From Vicinamibacteria bacterium (GTDB taxonomy: Bacteria > Acidobacteriota > Vicinamibacteria > Vicinamibacterales > JAENWD01): DNA of 34,745 nt. The position numbers and the translations under genes were made by a program. Of this stretch, positions 7,439 through 15,758 are shown one piece after another. Where the stretch lies: positions 1-34,745 of the forward strand of contig JAENWD010000171.1 of assembly GCA_016650245.1 (NCBI GenBank). Reading direction: 5' to 3'. Numbering within the stretch: the stretch's first letter is position 1; each line of letters opens with the position of its first letter. A model generated the notes under the pieces. That model was not told the DNA's origin and searched no databases. It saw nothing but the letters and a program-made list of their open reading frames with translations.

Positions 7439-10189
7439 CTAGTGCGCGGCGGTCAGCACGCCGGCCCGCGTCAGGGCGTTCAACGCGCGGCCGCGTTCGA
7501 ACTCGCTGCCGATGCCCATGGCCGCATCAGCCAGCGCCTTCCTGGTGGCCGTGCCCAGCGGCGCGTTGTCGCTGAGGCCCACGATGGCCTGCGACCGCTC
7601 GAAGTCGCTGCCGATCCCGGCCGCCAGCTTGACGATCTCTGCCATCGCCGCGTCCGACAGCTTCACCTTCGACAGCGCCTGCACGACGTTCCGGCGCTCG
7701 AAGTCCGATTCCACCGCGCGCGCCGCGTCCAGGTAGGCCGCGACGTTGCTGTCGGTGACGTGCCCGCCCTTGGCCGACTCTTTCAGCAGTTGTGCGAGCT
7801 CGAAGTCGGACTCGATCCCTGCGCCGCCCGTGCCCGGCGTCGCGGCCCTGAAGATCTGACCGGCGGCCGCCGCCGTCAGGCCCGGCCGACCGACGGCACT
7901 GCCCAACACCTGGCGCTGCTCGAAGTCTGACTCGATGGACCGCGACGCCTCGATGAAGGCGGGCATCGCCGCGTCGATCGGCTGGTGCTCGACCGCTGCC
8001 TTCAGCGCCTGCGCCAGCTCGAAGTCGGATTCCATCTCGCGCGCGGCGAGCTGCAGACTCTGCGTCAGCATGGCCTGGTCGAGCTGGGTCTGCTTGTAGA
8101 GCTCCCTCAGGTAGACGCTCTTGGCAAACGAGTTGTTGGTCCTGCTGATCTCAGCGAGTACGAATGCCGGGCCGCCCTTGGCGAGCTGACGCGCGACGCG
8201 ACGATCGGCATTCAACGCCATGTTGCGGAGCATCTCCGGCAGGAAGGTGGTCAGCCACTTGCGGCCTTCGTCTGTACCGAGTTCCCGGCCGTCGACGAAG
8301 AACTTGCGCTCGACCGCGCCGTTGCGCTCGCGCGCTTCGAAGCGTTTGGTGTCCGAGGCGAAAAATCCGGCGATGCCTCCCACCCGCCGATCGACGATGA
8401 ACCAGCCGCCCGACGAGATGCTCTTGACGTCGCTCTCATCGTCAGTAAACTCCACGTCGCCCTTTGCGCTGATCTTCAGCGTCGTGCCGTTGCTGCTGTG
8501 GGTGGCGTTCCACGTCGATGTCTTGTCGCCCGACGACCAGAACCCGTGGGCCGGCGGCGCTGGAGGCGCGGGCGGGGCCGGTGGCGCCGGCATCGCCGCC
8601 GCGGCCGGCGGTGTGGGCGGCGCTGGCGGGGCAGGCGGGGCGTCGGGAGCTGGCGGCACCGGCGGCGCAGGTGGCGCAGGCCAGGCTTCATTGGCTTCGG
8701 GTGCTTCGGGTGCTTCGGGTGCTTGCGGTGGTTCGGGTGCGTCATCCGACCACCAGGACCAGGACACTGAGCGCGCGGCCCGCTGGGCATCCCGCATGGC
8801 GCGTGTCGCATCGCGTGCAGCCACCTGCGCGCTGCGCATCAGCTCGTGGGCCTGCCGCATGGCCTCGCGGGCGATCTGCCGACTCTCGGCGGATGCGCTG
8901 TACGCCTCGCTGGCGACCGTAGCCTGCTGCGCCTGTTCGACGGCACGCGCAGCGGCGGAGAGGGCGCGTTCCTGGTCCGCCATCGCGCGCTGCATGGCGC
9001 GTTGGGCCGACTGCGCCGTCTCGTCAAGAGCGACCGCCTCGTGACTCTCGGCTGCACGCGGCGGCCCGGTTGCGTGGATTGCAGGAGGGAGCGTCTGCTG
9101 CCCCTTGGTCCCTTCGGTAAACTCGACGGGCACACCGCGCATCCAACTGGTCACTCCCGCGCCGGACACCATCACGGCGGTGAGCAGCGCGACGATCCAG
9201 CCAGACGAGGCTGCGGTTGAGGGCGGCTTGGCGCCGAGCAAGCGCCGCACGCGCGCGAGCAGTGGCGATCCGGTGACGGCCATGGCAACTCCCATCCTTT
9301 CGTGTCGCAAGGTCTCGATGGCCGTCAGGGCACGCGCGTAGAGCACGGCGTCGCCGCAGGCGACAACCGCCAGGTCGTCGCAGCAATGCTCACGCTCGGT
9401 GCGCACGGCGCTGGACACCCACCAGACGGCGGGGTGATAGAACAGCAACGTCTCGACGGCGGACTGCAGCAGGTTGACGAGGTAATCGTGCCGCCGGATG
9501 TGTGCCAACTCGTGCGCGATGACCGCCTCGAGTTGTTGCGGCGACAGCCCGCCGAGTACCGCCGTCGGCACCAGCAGCACCGGACGCAGCCAGCCCACGA
9601 CGACGGGCACCTGCAGCCGCGTGGATTCAAGCAGTCGCACGGTGCGCGTCAGGTCCAGGCGCGCCGCGAGGGCGTCCTTCACCTGCTCCCAATGCGTCGC
9701 GACGGGCCGCGTGCCCAGCCGCACGAGCCGACGAGCCTGCCACCAGCCACCCGCCAGTCGCATGGAGCACAGAAGCACGCCGATCGTCCACGCCATGACG
9801 ACCCAAGGCAGGAGGCGATTGGCATCGACGACGAGACGCTGGTCGTCACGCCTGGAGGGTGTGCCGCGAAGCGGGGCCGTCGAGTCGCCCACGCGCTCGG
9901 AGCCGAGCGCGGGCGCCGGCACCATGGCGGCGGCGTGGAGGTCCTCGAAATACGGCGAGGCCGGATCGTGCGGGTCGGCCAGTTGCCAGATGGTAAAGGT
10001 CGGCGCCAGGAGCATCAGCGCAAGCGTCACACAGCCAGCGACGTAACGCGCCCGCGCGAAGCCGCGTGGCAAAACGAGCAATGTCAGGCCGAGCATGACG
10101 GCCAGCACGGTGCCTTGCCAGAGGAAATGGATCAGCCCCCAGCCGACCACTTCGGAGACACGGTCAAGGAGGGCAGGCATGTTCGTCAT
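7439..10189 (-). CDS. M56-family (BlaR1/MecR1-like) metallopeptidase with coiled-coil, Pro/Ala linker and C-terminal SDFE-repeat region
   Basis: HFLWQG transmembrane start; VIAHELAHIRRHDYLVNLLQ...EREHCCDDLAV; start at 10189 (MTNMPALLDRV) in ATGA overlap with the BlaI-like gene. Confidence 0.9.
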   Translation of the reverse strand: MTNMPALLDRVSEVVGWGLIHFLWQGTVLAVMLGLTLLVLPRGFARARYVAGCVTLALMLLAPTFTIWQLADPHDPASPYFEDLHAAAMVPAPALGSERVGDSTAPLRGTPSRRDDQRLVVDANRLLPWVVMAWTIGVLLCSMRLAGGWWQARRLVRLGTRPVATHWEQVKDALAARLDLTRTVRLLESTRLQVPVVVGWLRPVLLVPTAVLGGLSPQQLEAVIAHELAHIRRHDYLVNLLQSAVETLLFYHPAVWWVSSAVRTEREHCCDDLAVVACGDAVLYARALTAIETLRHERMGVAMAVTGSPLLARVRRLLGAKPPSTAASSGWIVALLTAVMVSGAGVTSWMRGVPVEFTEGTKGQQTLPPAIHATGPPRAAESHEAVALDETAQSAQRAMQRAMADQERALSAAARAVEQAQQATVASEAYSASAESRQIAREAMRQAHELMRSAQVAARDATRAMRDAQRAARSVSWSWWSDDAPEPPQAPEAPEAPEANEAWPAPPAPPVPPAPDAPPAPPAPPTPPAAAAMPAPPAPPAPPAPPAHGFWSSGDKTSTWNATHSSNGTTLKISAKGDVEFTDDESDVKSISSGGWFIVDRRVGGIAGFFASDTKRFEARERNGAVERKFFVDGRELGTDEGRKWLTTFLPEMLRNMALNADRRVARQLAKGGPAFVLAEISRTNNSFAKSVYLRELYKQTQLDQAMLTQSLQLAAREMESDFELAQALKAAVEHQPIDAAMPAFIEASRSIESDFEQRQVLGSAVGRPGLTAAAAGQIFRAATPGTGGAGIESDFELAQLLKESAKGGHVTDSNVAAYLDAARAVESDFERRNVVQALSKVKLSDAAMAEIVKLAAGIGSDFERSQAIVGLSDNAPLGTATRKALADAAMGIGSEFERGRALNALTRAGVLTAAH
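7442..8035 (-). repeat. Six protein-level repeats carrying (I/V/M)(E/G)S(D/E)FE, period 33-40 aa
   Basis: MESDFELAQALKAAV / IESDFEQRQVLGSAV / IESDFELAQLLKESA / VESDFERRNVVQALS / IGSDFERSQAIVGLS / IGSEFERGRALNALT. Confidence 0.9.
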
Positions 10190-10563
10190 CGCGTGTCTCC
10201 GTCGTGTTCGTCGAGTAGACGGCGAATCTCGGCCAGGTCGGCGCCCGACGTCTTGCGGCCCGACAGCGCGCGCATCACCAGTTGCATGGCCGATCCGCCG
10301 AAAGCGCGGTCCATCAGGTCGTCCAGGAGCTGGCGCTGCGTGTCGGCTTCGCTGAAGCGGGCGTGATAGATGTGGGTGCGGTCGGACTCGTCGCGCGCGA
10401 CCAGCTGCTTGTCCGTCATGATCTGCAGCAGCTTCAGCGCCGTCGTGTATCCGGTGACGCGCTCGACGTTGAGCGCGTCGAGCACGTGGCGCACGGTGCT
10501 GGGCCCGCGGGCCCACAGGACACGCAGGATGGCGAGCTCGGCGTCGGTCGGTCGTGGTGGCAT
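10186..10563 (-). CDS. BlaI/MecI/CopY-family transcriptional repressor
   Basis: PTDAELAILRVLWARGPSTVRHVLDAL...GYTTALKLLQIMTDKQLVARDESDRTHIYHA: BlaI winged helix. Confidence 0.93.
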   Translation of the reverse strand: MPPRPTDAELAILRVLWARGPSTVRHVLDALNVERVTGYTTALKLLQIMTDKQLVARDESDRTHIYHARFSEADTQRQLLDDLMDRAFGGSAMQLVMRALSGRKTSGADLAEIRRLLDEHDGDTR

Positions 10564-10618
10564 TTGTCGGGTGACGAGTTACGAGTTGATTGCGCAGATT
10601 TCAGAGTCTGGGGCGATC

Positions 10619-10658
10619 ATCTACGAGGTCCTTCGTAGATGTCAACGAAGATCTTCGT
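10619..10658 (-). promoter_or_regulatory. Tandem BlaI-type operators overlapping the blaI promoter
   Basis: ATCTACGA-N6-TCGTAGAT (10619-10640) and ACGAAGATCTTCGT (10645-10658); centres 22 bp apart. Minus-strand TTGACA (10645-10640), 16-nt spacer, TAGATG (10623-10618). Confidence 0.75.
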
Positions 10659-10727
10659 AGATTTGTTCCGTCGCGGTGTCTTATGTAGGGACGAATGGCG
10701 GGACGAATGAGCGCCCGAACGTTCGGG

Positions 10728-10769
10728 TAATCGTCAATCTGCAATCTGCAATCGTCAATCCTCAACGAT
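10728..10769. repeat. Period-7 array (taatcgt caatctg caatctg caatcgt caatcct caacgat)
   Basis: Six degenerate heptamers; overlaps the 3' end of the RidA gene. Confidence 0.85.
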
Positions 10770-11144
10770 CGCGTCGGCTTCGATCTCTACCAGCATCTCT
10801 GGCGACACCAGGCCCTTGACCTCCACTATGGTGCTGGCTGGGCGAATCGACCCGAACACGGCGCCGTGTGCGCGGCCCACGAGCTCCCACTGCGAGATGT
10901 CGGTGACATAGATACGGGTGCGCACCACGTGGTCGAGTCGCGCCCCGGCCTTCTCGAGTGCAGCGGCGATGTTCTGCAGCGCCTGCCGCGTTTGCGCCGC
11001 GGCATCGTCGACACCGACGACCTTGCCATCGGCCCCCGTCGCGGTGGTGCCAGCCACGTACACGTGCGCCCCCACGCGGACGGCCCGTGAGTAGCCGACG
11101 ATAGGTTCCCACGGTGCTCCCGATGAGATGTTGAGTCGGCTCAT
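10755..11144 (-). CDS. RidA (YjgF/YER057c/UK114) family protein
   Basis: [20 protein letters not shown]...[33 protein letters not shown]...[26 protein letters not shown]. Confidence 0.93.
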   Translation of the reverse strand: MSRLNISSGAPWEPIVGYSRAVRVGAHVYVAGTTATGADGKVVGVDDAAAQTRQALQNIAAALEKAGARLDHVVRTRIYVTDISQWELVGRAHGAVFGSIRPASTIVEVKGLVSPEMLVEIEADAIVED

Positions 11145-11185
11145 GTGGCTCTCACTGTCGGATGGCGATCAGTATAATCGCCGAT

Positions 11186-11542
11186 GTGCTGCGGGTGCTG
11201 CGGGTGCTCCTGGTGCTGCTGGCTGCGACGGCCGGCGTCCAGGCCCAGCCGCGAACGATTGCAGGCGAGGTCGTCGACGTGCGCTGTTACGAGAAGGCGG
11301 CGGATAACGCCGGCAACGCCCACGTGGACTGCGCGCTGAGCTGCGCCAGGCGCGGCGCCACGCTGGGCATCCTGACCGCCAATGGCGTCTACACCATCAC
11401 CGGCGAGTACACCGCCGAGATGAACAAGCGCCTGATCGAGTTCGTCGCCCGAACCGTCGAGGCCACAGGCGAAGTCACCGAACGCAACGGCCGCCGCACG
11501 ATCCGAATCCGCGAAATCAAACTCGTAACTCGTAACTCGTAG
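11186..11542 (+). CDS. Small exported protein of unknown function
   Basis: GTG at 11186 gives signal peptide MLRVLRVLLVLLAATAGVQAQ; the ORF-track start at 11162 lies upstream of the TATAAT box; C-terminal KLVTRNS is encoded by heptamer repeat. Confidence 0.6.
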   Translation: MLRVLRVLLVLLAATAGVQAQPRTIAGEVVDVRCYEKAADNAGNAHVDCALSCARRGATLGILTANGVYTITGEYTAEMNKRLIEFVARTVEATGEVTERNGRRTIRIREIKLVTRNS

Positions 11543-11555
11543 CTCGTAACTCGTA
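11521..11555. repeat. Period-7 array (actcgta x3, gctcgta, actcgta)
   Basis: Five near-identical heptamers; inverted partner with the same unit at about 10569-10586. Confidence 0.92.
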
Positions 11556-11596
11556 ACCCGCCCTATCCTGTCCTCCCCGGGCGTACAATCGAGCGC

Positions 11597-12841
11597 GTGA
11601 CGGCTGTGTGGATCGTCCTCGCGTTTGCCGCCGGTGCTGCGATCACCTGGGTGCTCGTGCGCCAGCAGGCCGCCGCGCGCATCGCCGCGCTCGAGGTGAG
11701 GTTGCAGGCCTCCGACCAGCGGCACACCATCCTCTCGAGCGCCGAGCAGACCCTTCGCGACGCCTTCCGCTCGATGGCCTCGGAGGCCCTGCAGGCCAAC
11801 AGCCAGTCGCTCACGGCGTTGGCGCAGGCCTCGCTCGAGAAAACCAACGAGCAGGTGAAAGGCGACCTCGACCGGCGTCACGCCGCCATGTCCGACCTGG
11901 TGCGCCCGCTGGCCGAGGCGCTGCAGGCCGTGGACCAGAAGCTGGGGGCGGTCGAGAGAGATCGCATCGCTGCCAACGCCTCGCTGGCAGAGCAACTCAA
12001 GCACGTGGGCTCCGGCCTGACGTCACTGCAAGGCGAAACCGGCAAGCTGGTCAAGGCGCTGCGTCAGCCGCACGTGCGTGGCCACTGGGGCGAGGTGCAG
12101 CTACGGCAGGTGGTCGAACTGGCGGGCATGATCGAGCACACCGACTTTCTCGAGCAGGTCACTGTCACCACAGAAGACGGTCGGTTCCGTCCCGACCTGG
12201 TGGTGCGCCTGCCTGGCGGCAAACGCGTGATCGTCGATGCCAAAGCGCCGCTGGCCGCGTACTTCGACGCTGTCGAAGCACAAGACGACGCCGAGCGCGC
12301 CGTCAAGCTGGGCGATCACGCCCGTCAGGTGCGCGACCACCTGAATCGCCTGGGCAGCAAGGCCTACTGGAGCCAGTTCGACGACACGCCCGAGTTCGTC
12401 GTGATGTTCCTGCCCGGCGAGGCGTTGTTCTCGGCCGCGCTGTCGCACGACCCGCTGCTCATCGAGCACGGCATCGCCAACCGCGTCGTGCTGGCCAGCC
12501 CGACGACCTTGATCGCGTTGCTCAAAGCGGTGTCGTACGGCTGGCGGCAGGATCGTCTCCAGGCCAACGCGCAGCAGATCTCGGACCTGGGCCGCGAGCT
12601 CTACCAGCGGCTGCTGGTGCTGGCCACGCACTACGACGACGTGAAGCGGGGACTGGATCGGGCCGTCGACGCGTACAACCGGTCGGTGGCCTCGCTTGAA
12701 ACGCGCGTGCTGGTCACAGCGCGTCGCTTCCGAGACCTCGGTGCCTCATCAGGCGACGACATCCCGGAAGTCGGGCCGATTGAGAAGACTACTCGCGAAG
12801 TCCAGGCCCCGGAGGTGCGGAGCTTATTCGACGATGAGTGA
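11597..12841 (+). CDS. rmuC: DNA recombination protein RmuC family
   Basis: GHWGEVQLRQVVELAGM, DFLEQVTVTTEDGRFRPDLVVRLPGGKRVIVDAKAPLAAYFDA, VLASPTTLIALLKAVSYGWRQ. Confidence 0.93.
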   Translation: MTAVWIVLAFAAGAAITWVLVRQQAAARIAALEVRLQASDQRHTILSSAEQTLRDAFRSMASEALQANSQSLTALAQASLEKTNEQVKGDLDRRHAAMSDLVRPLAEALQAVDQKLGAVERDRIAANASLAEQLKHVGSGLTSLQGETGKLVKALRQPHVRGHWGEVQLRQVVELAGMIEHTDFLEQVTVTTEDGRFRPDLVVRLPGGKRVIVDAKAPLAAYFDAVEAQDDAERAVKLGDHARQVRDHLNRLGSKAYWSQFDDTPEFVVMFLPGEALFSAALSHDPLLIEHGIANRVVLASPTTLIALLKAVSYGWRQDRLQANAQQISDLGRELYQRLLVLATHYDDVKRGLDRAVDAYNRSVASLETRVLVTARRFRDLGASSGDDIPEVGPIEKTTREVQAPEVRSLFDDE

Positions 12842-12898
12842 AGTGCGAAGTGCGAAGTACGTACTTTGCATTTCGCACTTTGCACTTTGCACTTCTTC
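12842..12898. repeat. Inverted period-7 array filling the rmuC/OMP convergent gap
   Basis: gtgcgaa gtgcgaa gtacgta ctttgca tttcgca ctttgca ctttgca cttcttc; centre AAGTACGTACTT; flanked directly by both stop codons. Confidence 0.9.
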
Positions 12899-13462
12899 TT
12901 ACCACATAAACCCAACGCCCACCGTCCCCCGCCAGAAGCGCAGCGTGCCTTTGATGACGTCCAGATTCAGGCCAAAATCGAGCCCGTCGTCGAAGTTGAA
13001 CGCCCGGAAGTAGCGCACGTCGGCACGTACGGTGACTGACTTGCCACCGGCGAAGAACCCGCCGCCGACGTTGCCGCCGAAGCTGTTCTTGGCGGCTTCC
13101 AGATCGGCCACGTCGCCAATCACCGTGATGTCGGTGCGGATGAGCCCGCCGCCGAGTGCGAAGTACGGCGAGAACCCACCGCGTTTGCCGCCGAACAGCA
13201 CGTTGCCCATCACGGTGACGAGCTTGCCGTCGACGTCCAGCGTGTCGTCGCCGAAGAACTCGGGCGTGTAGCCGAAGTCGACCTCGAAGCCGGCCTTCGC
13301 GCCGACAAACCCGATGGCGCCGCCATACACCGTGCTCTTCTTCGTGGTGTCGCCGCCGAAGTTCACGCCGACGTAGGGGGACAGAAAGCCATCGGCGCTG
13401 GCCGCGGCCGGGGCCGCCAACACCGCGGCGGCAGCGAGGAAAAACACCGTCAGTCGTTTCAT
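12899..13462 (-). CDS. Outer-membrane beta-barrel (porin-like) protein
   Basis: Signal peptide MKRLTVFFLAAAAVLAAPAAASA; alternating aromatic/glycine strands ending TVGVGFMW; SD GGAGATG. Confidence 0.78.
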   Translation of the reverse strand: MKRLTVFFLAAAAVLAAPAAASADGFLSPYVGVNFGGDTTKKSTVYGGAIGFVGAKAGFEVDFGYTPEFFGDDTLDVDGKLVTVMGNVLFGGKRGGFSPYFALGGGLIRTDITVIGDVADLEAAKNSFGGNVGGGFFAGGKSVTVRADVRYFRAFNFDDGLDFGLNLDVIKGTLRFWRGTVGVGFMW

Positions 13463-13599
13463 CACATCTCCTGGGGTCGAATGACACAGCAGCCCTGAAG
13501 GGCCGCCTCTACCACAGGCGACTATCAAGCCCCGTGCCAGCGCGCGCGGCCCGTGCGCGGTCTATTCCTGAAGTGGACGCGTACAGAGCCGGGTAAGTC

Positions 13600-15072
13600 T
13601 TACATCGACGGCAGCGCGGCCGCCGCTTCGGTCAGCAGCGCCCACACGCGTCGGACATGGCGCTCCTCCGTGCGGATGTTGCCGATCGCCAGCCTGAGCA
13701 CGTATCGACCGTCGAGCTTGGTGTGCGAGAGAAACGCCTCCCCCGAGGCATTCACCGCATCCATGATTGCGGCATTGTGGCTCTCGAGGACTGCCTCGTC
13801 ATCCATGCCGGCAGGATGATGCCGAAAGCATACGACGCTGAAAGGCACGGGCGCCAGACGCTCCCACCCCTGGGTGCTGTCGACCCACCCGGCAAACATC
13901 CTGGCAAGCTCGACGTGCGCTTCGAGGCGCTGGCGGATGCCCGAGGCGCCGAAGTAGCGCAGCACCATCCACAGCTTCAGCGCGCGGAAGCGACGCCCGA
14001 GCTGGATCCCTGTGTCCATCAGGTTCCTCACCGGCGCTGCCTCCGTGGTTTTCAGGTACTCGGCGACCAGCGAGAACGCCTGCCTCAGCATATCCATACG
14101 CCGGCAGTAGAGGACCGAGCAGTCAAACGGCGTGAAGAGCCACTTGTGCGGGTTGACGACGAGCGTGTCGGCACGCTCTGCGCCACGAAAGGCGTGGCGC
14201 CACGCCGGCAGCATCGCCATCACGCCGGCGTAGGCCGCATCGACGTGGAGCCAGATGCCTTCGGCCTCGCACAGGTCCGCGATCTCGTGCACCGGGTCGA
14301 TGGCCGTCGACGAGGTCGTGCCGATCGTTGCGATGATGGCCAGCGGCAGGATGCCGGCGCGGCGGTCCGCGGCGATGGCCTCGCGCAACAGATCTACGCG
14401 CATCGCGTGGTTGGCATCGCCAGGGATGTGCGCGAGGGCGTCCTTCCCCAGCCCCAGCAGGATCACCGACTTGTCGGCCGACGAGTGGGTGTGCGCCGAC
14501 AGGTAGACGCGCACCCGCGGCACATCGGACCGGCCCAGCAGGCCCTTCGTGCGCACGTCGGCAATCACGGCTTCGCGCGCCGCGGCCAGCGCGTGCAGCA
14601 CCGCCACCGACGCGGTGTCGTAGATCACGCCCTCGAAGGCTGGCGGCAGGTGCATCAGGTCGCGCAGCCAGCCAAGGGCGACTTCTTCGAGCTCGGTGGC
14701 AGCCGGCGAGGTGCGCCAGAGCATGGCCTGCACGTTCAGCCCGGCCGCCAGCATCTCGGCCAGCACGCCCGGACCGCTGCCGCTGATGGCGAAATACGCG
14801 AAGAAGCCGGGGTGATTCCAGTGCGTGATGCCCGGGACCACCAGCCTGGTGAAGTCGTCGAAGATCGCGTCGAACGACTCTGGACCTTCCGGCGCGCGGG
14901 AGGGCAGCGCTCGTACAAGATCGCCGGGCTGCACCTGCGCCAGCACCGGGAACCGTTCGGGATGCGCGAAGTAGTCGGCGAGCCAGTCGACGACCCGGTG
15001 GCCTTCACGGCGGAACTCCTCGGGGTCCATGTCGCCGCCGACGGCGGCGTCTCGGTCACGTGAGCCCGCCAT
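13600..15072 (-). CDS. PLP-dependent aromatic-L-amino-acid decarboxylase family
   Basis: GHRVVDWLADYF, THWNHPGFFAYF, WLHVDAAYAG, NPHKWLFTPFDCSVLY; TGATG overlap with the upstream gene. MDPEEF at 15030 is an alternative start. Confidence 0.92.
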   Translation of the reverse strand: MAGSRDRDAAVGGDMDPEEFRREGHRVVDWLADYFAHPERFPVLAQVQPGDLVRALPSRAPEGPESFDAIFDDFTRLVVPGITHWNHPGFFAYFAISGSGPGVLAEMLAAGLNVQAMLWRTSPAATELEEVALGWLRDLMHLPPAFEGVIYDTASVAVLHALAAAREAVIADVRTKGLLGRSDVPRVRVYLSAHTHSSADKSVILLGLGKDALAHIPGDANHAMRVDLLREAIAADRRAGILPLAIIATIGTTSSTAIDPVHEIADLCEAEGIWLHVDAAYAGVMAMLPAWRHAFRGAERADTLVVNPHKWLFTPFDCSVLYCRRMDMLRQAFSLVAEYLKTTEAAPVRNLMDTGIQLGRRFRALKLWMVLRYFGASGIRQRLEAHVELARMFAGWVDSTQGWERLAPVPFSVVCFRHHPAGMDDEAVLESHNAAIMDAVNASGEAFLSHTKLDGRYVLRLAIGNIRTEERHVRRVWALLTEAAAALPSM

Positions 15073-15584
15073 CAGGCCTTGCCGTGCGCCCTCAAGTACT
15101 CAAGGGCGAACGTTTTGAGGCGGGGGCTGCTCAGGCCGGCGCGTTCGGCCTCGGCCGTAGCTTTCTCGAGCGGCCAGCCGTCCACCACCACGCGTTTGAT
15201 CAGCCACATCATGCCGGCGCGGTTCGCCGAGGCGCAGTGGATGAAGACCGGGGAGTTGGCCGGATCCTTCACGGCGACCAGAAACTGGTCAACAGCGTCG
15301 CTTTTCGGATCGCCGCCGTTGAAGGGGATGTGGATGTACTTCAGGCCGGCCGCCGTCGCCGCTTGTTGTGCGGCCTCCACGTTGGCGCCCTCTTCGCTGG
15401 CCTGTCGCAGGTTGATGATCGCCTTGAAGCCGTCGGCCTTGATCGCGGGAATCGCGTCGACCGTTGTCGCGCCCGCGCAGGCAACCGTGGCGTCGATGCG
15501 CGTGTAGTTGGTCGTTCCTGGCGGCGCCGACTGCGCGCCCAGACCAATTGTGATCGCGAGGAGCACCAGCACCGTGCTGCGCAT
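15072..15584 (-). CDS. Exported dual-specificity/tyrosine phosphatase-like protein
   Basis: Signal peptide MRSTVLVLLAITIGLGAQSAP; INLRQASEEG; HCASANRAG loop (C-x4-R). Confidence 0.7.
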   Translation of the reverse strand: MRSTVLVLLAITIGLGAQSAPPGTTNYTRIDATVACAGATTVDAIPAIKADGFKAIINLRQASEEGANVEAAQQAATAAGLKYIHIPFNGGDPKSDAVDQFLVAVKDPANSPVFIHCASANRAGMMWLIKRVVVDGWPLEKATAEAERAGLSSPRLKTFALEYLRAHGKA

Positions 15585-15640
15585 GAGATCCGTTCCTTTC
15601 CGGGGACTCGCGGATCTTAACACCGCACGGCACGCGGGTC

Positions 15641-15749
15641 GTCAATCACAAAGACACAAAGTCACGGAGACGCACAGAACTTGCTTGGGTTGAGGGTGTC
15701 AACCAAATCCGTTTGTGCGTCTTTGTGCCTTCGTGTCTTTGTGGTTGAC
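15641..15749. repeat. Long intergenic hairpin, family copy C
   Basis: GTCAATCACAAAGACACAAAGTCACGGAGACGCACAGAA versus the reverse complement of the right arm, GTCAACCACAAAGACACGAAGGCACAAAGACGCACAAA. Confidence 0.9.
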
Positions 15750-15758
15750 TGGGAGGCA

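Noticed and set aside
8691-8745. DNA tandem repeat gcttcgggt
   Set aside because: Coding repeat of the PEAPEAPEA linker with 9-nt period; explained by the protein.
8164-9044. Gly/Ala-rich plus-strand ORFs (GGAGGAGGA...) that resemble PE_PGRS-like proteins
   Set aside because: They are the antisense of the Pro/Ala linker of the M56 protease.
11521-11555. Short direct repeats considered as a CRISPR remnant
   Set aside because: Period is 7 nt with no spacers and no cas genes.
11141-12004. 287-aa minus-strand ORF containing RVTSYELRVTSYEF
   Set aside because: Translation of the actcgta repeat and antisense of the small exported protein and rmuC; not a real gene.
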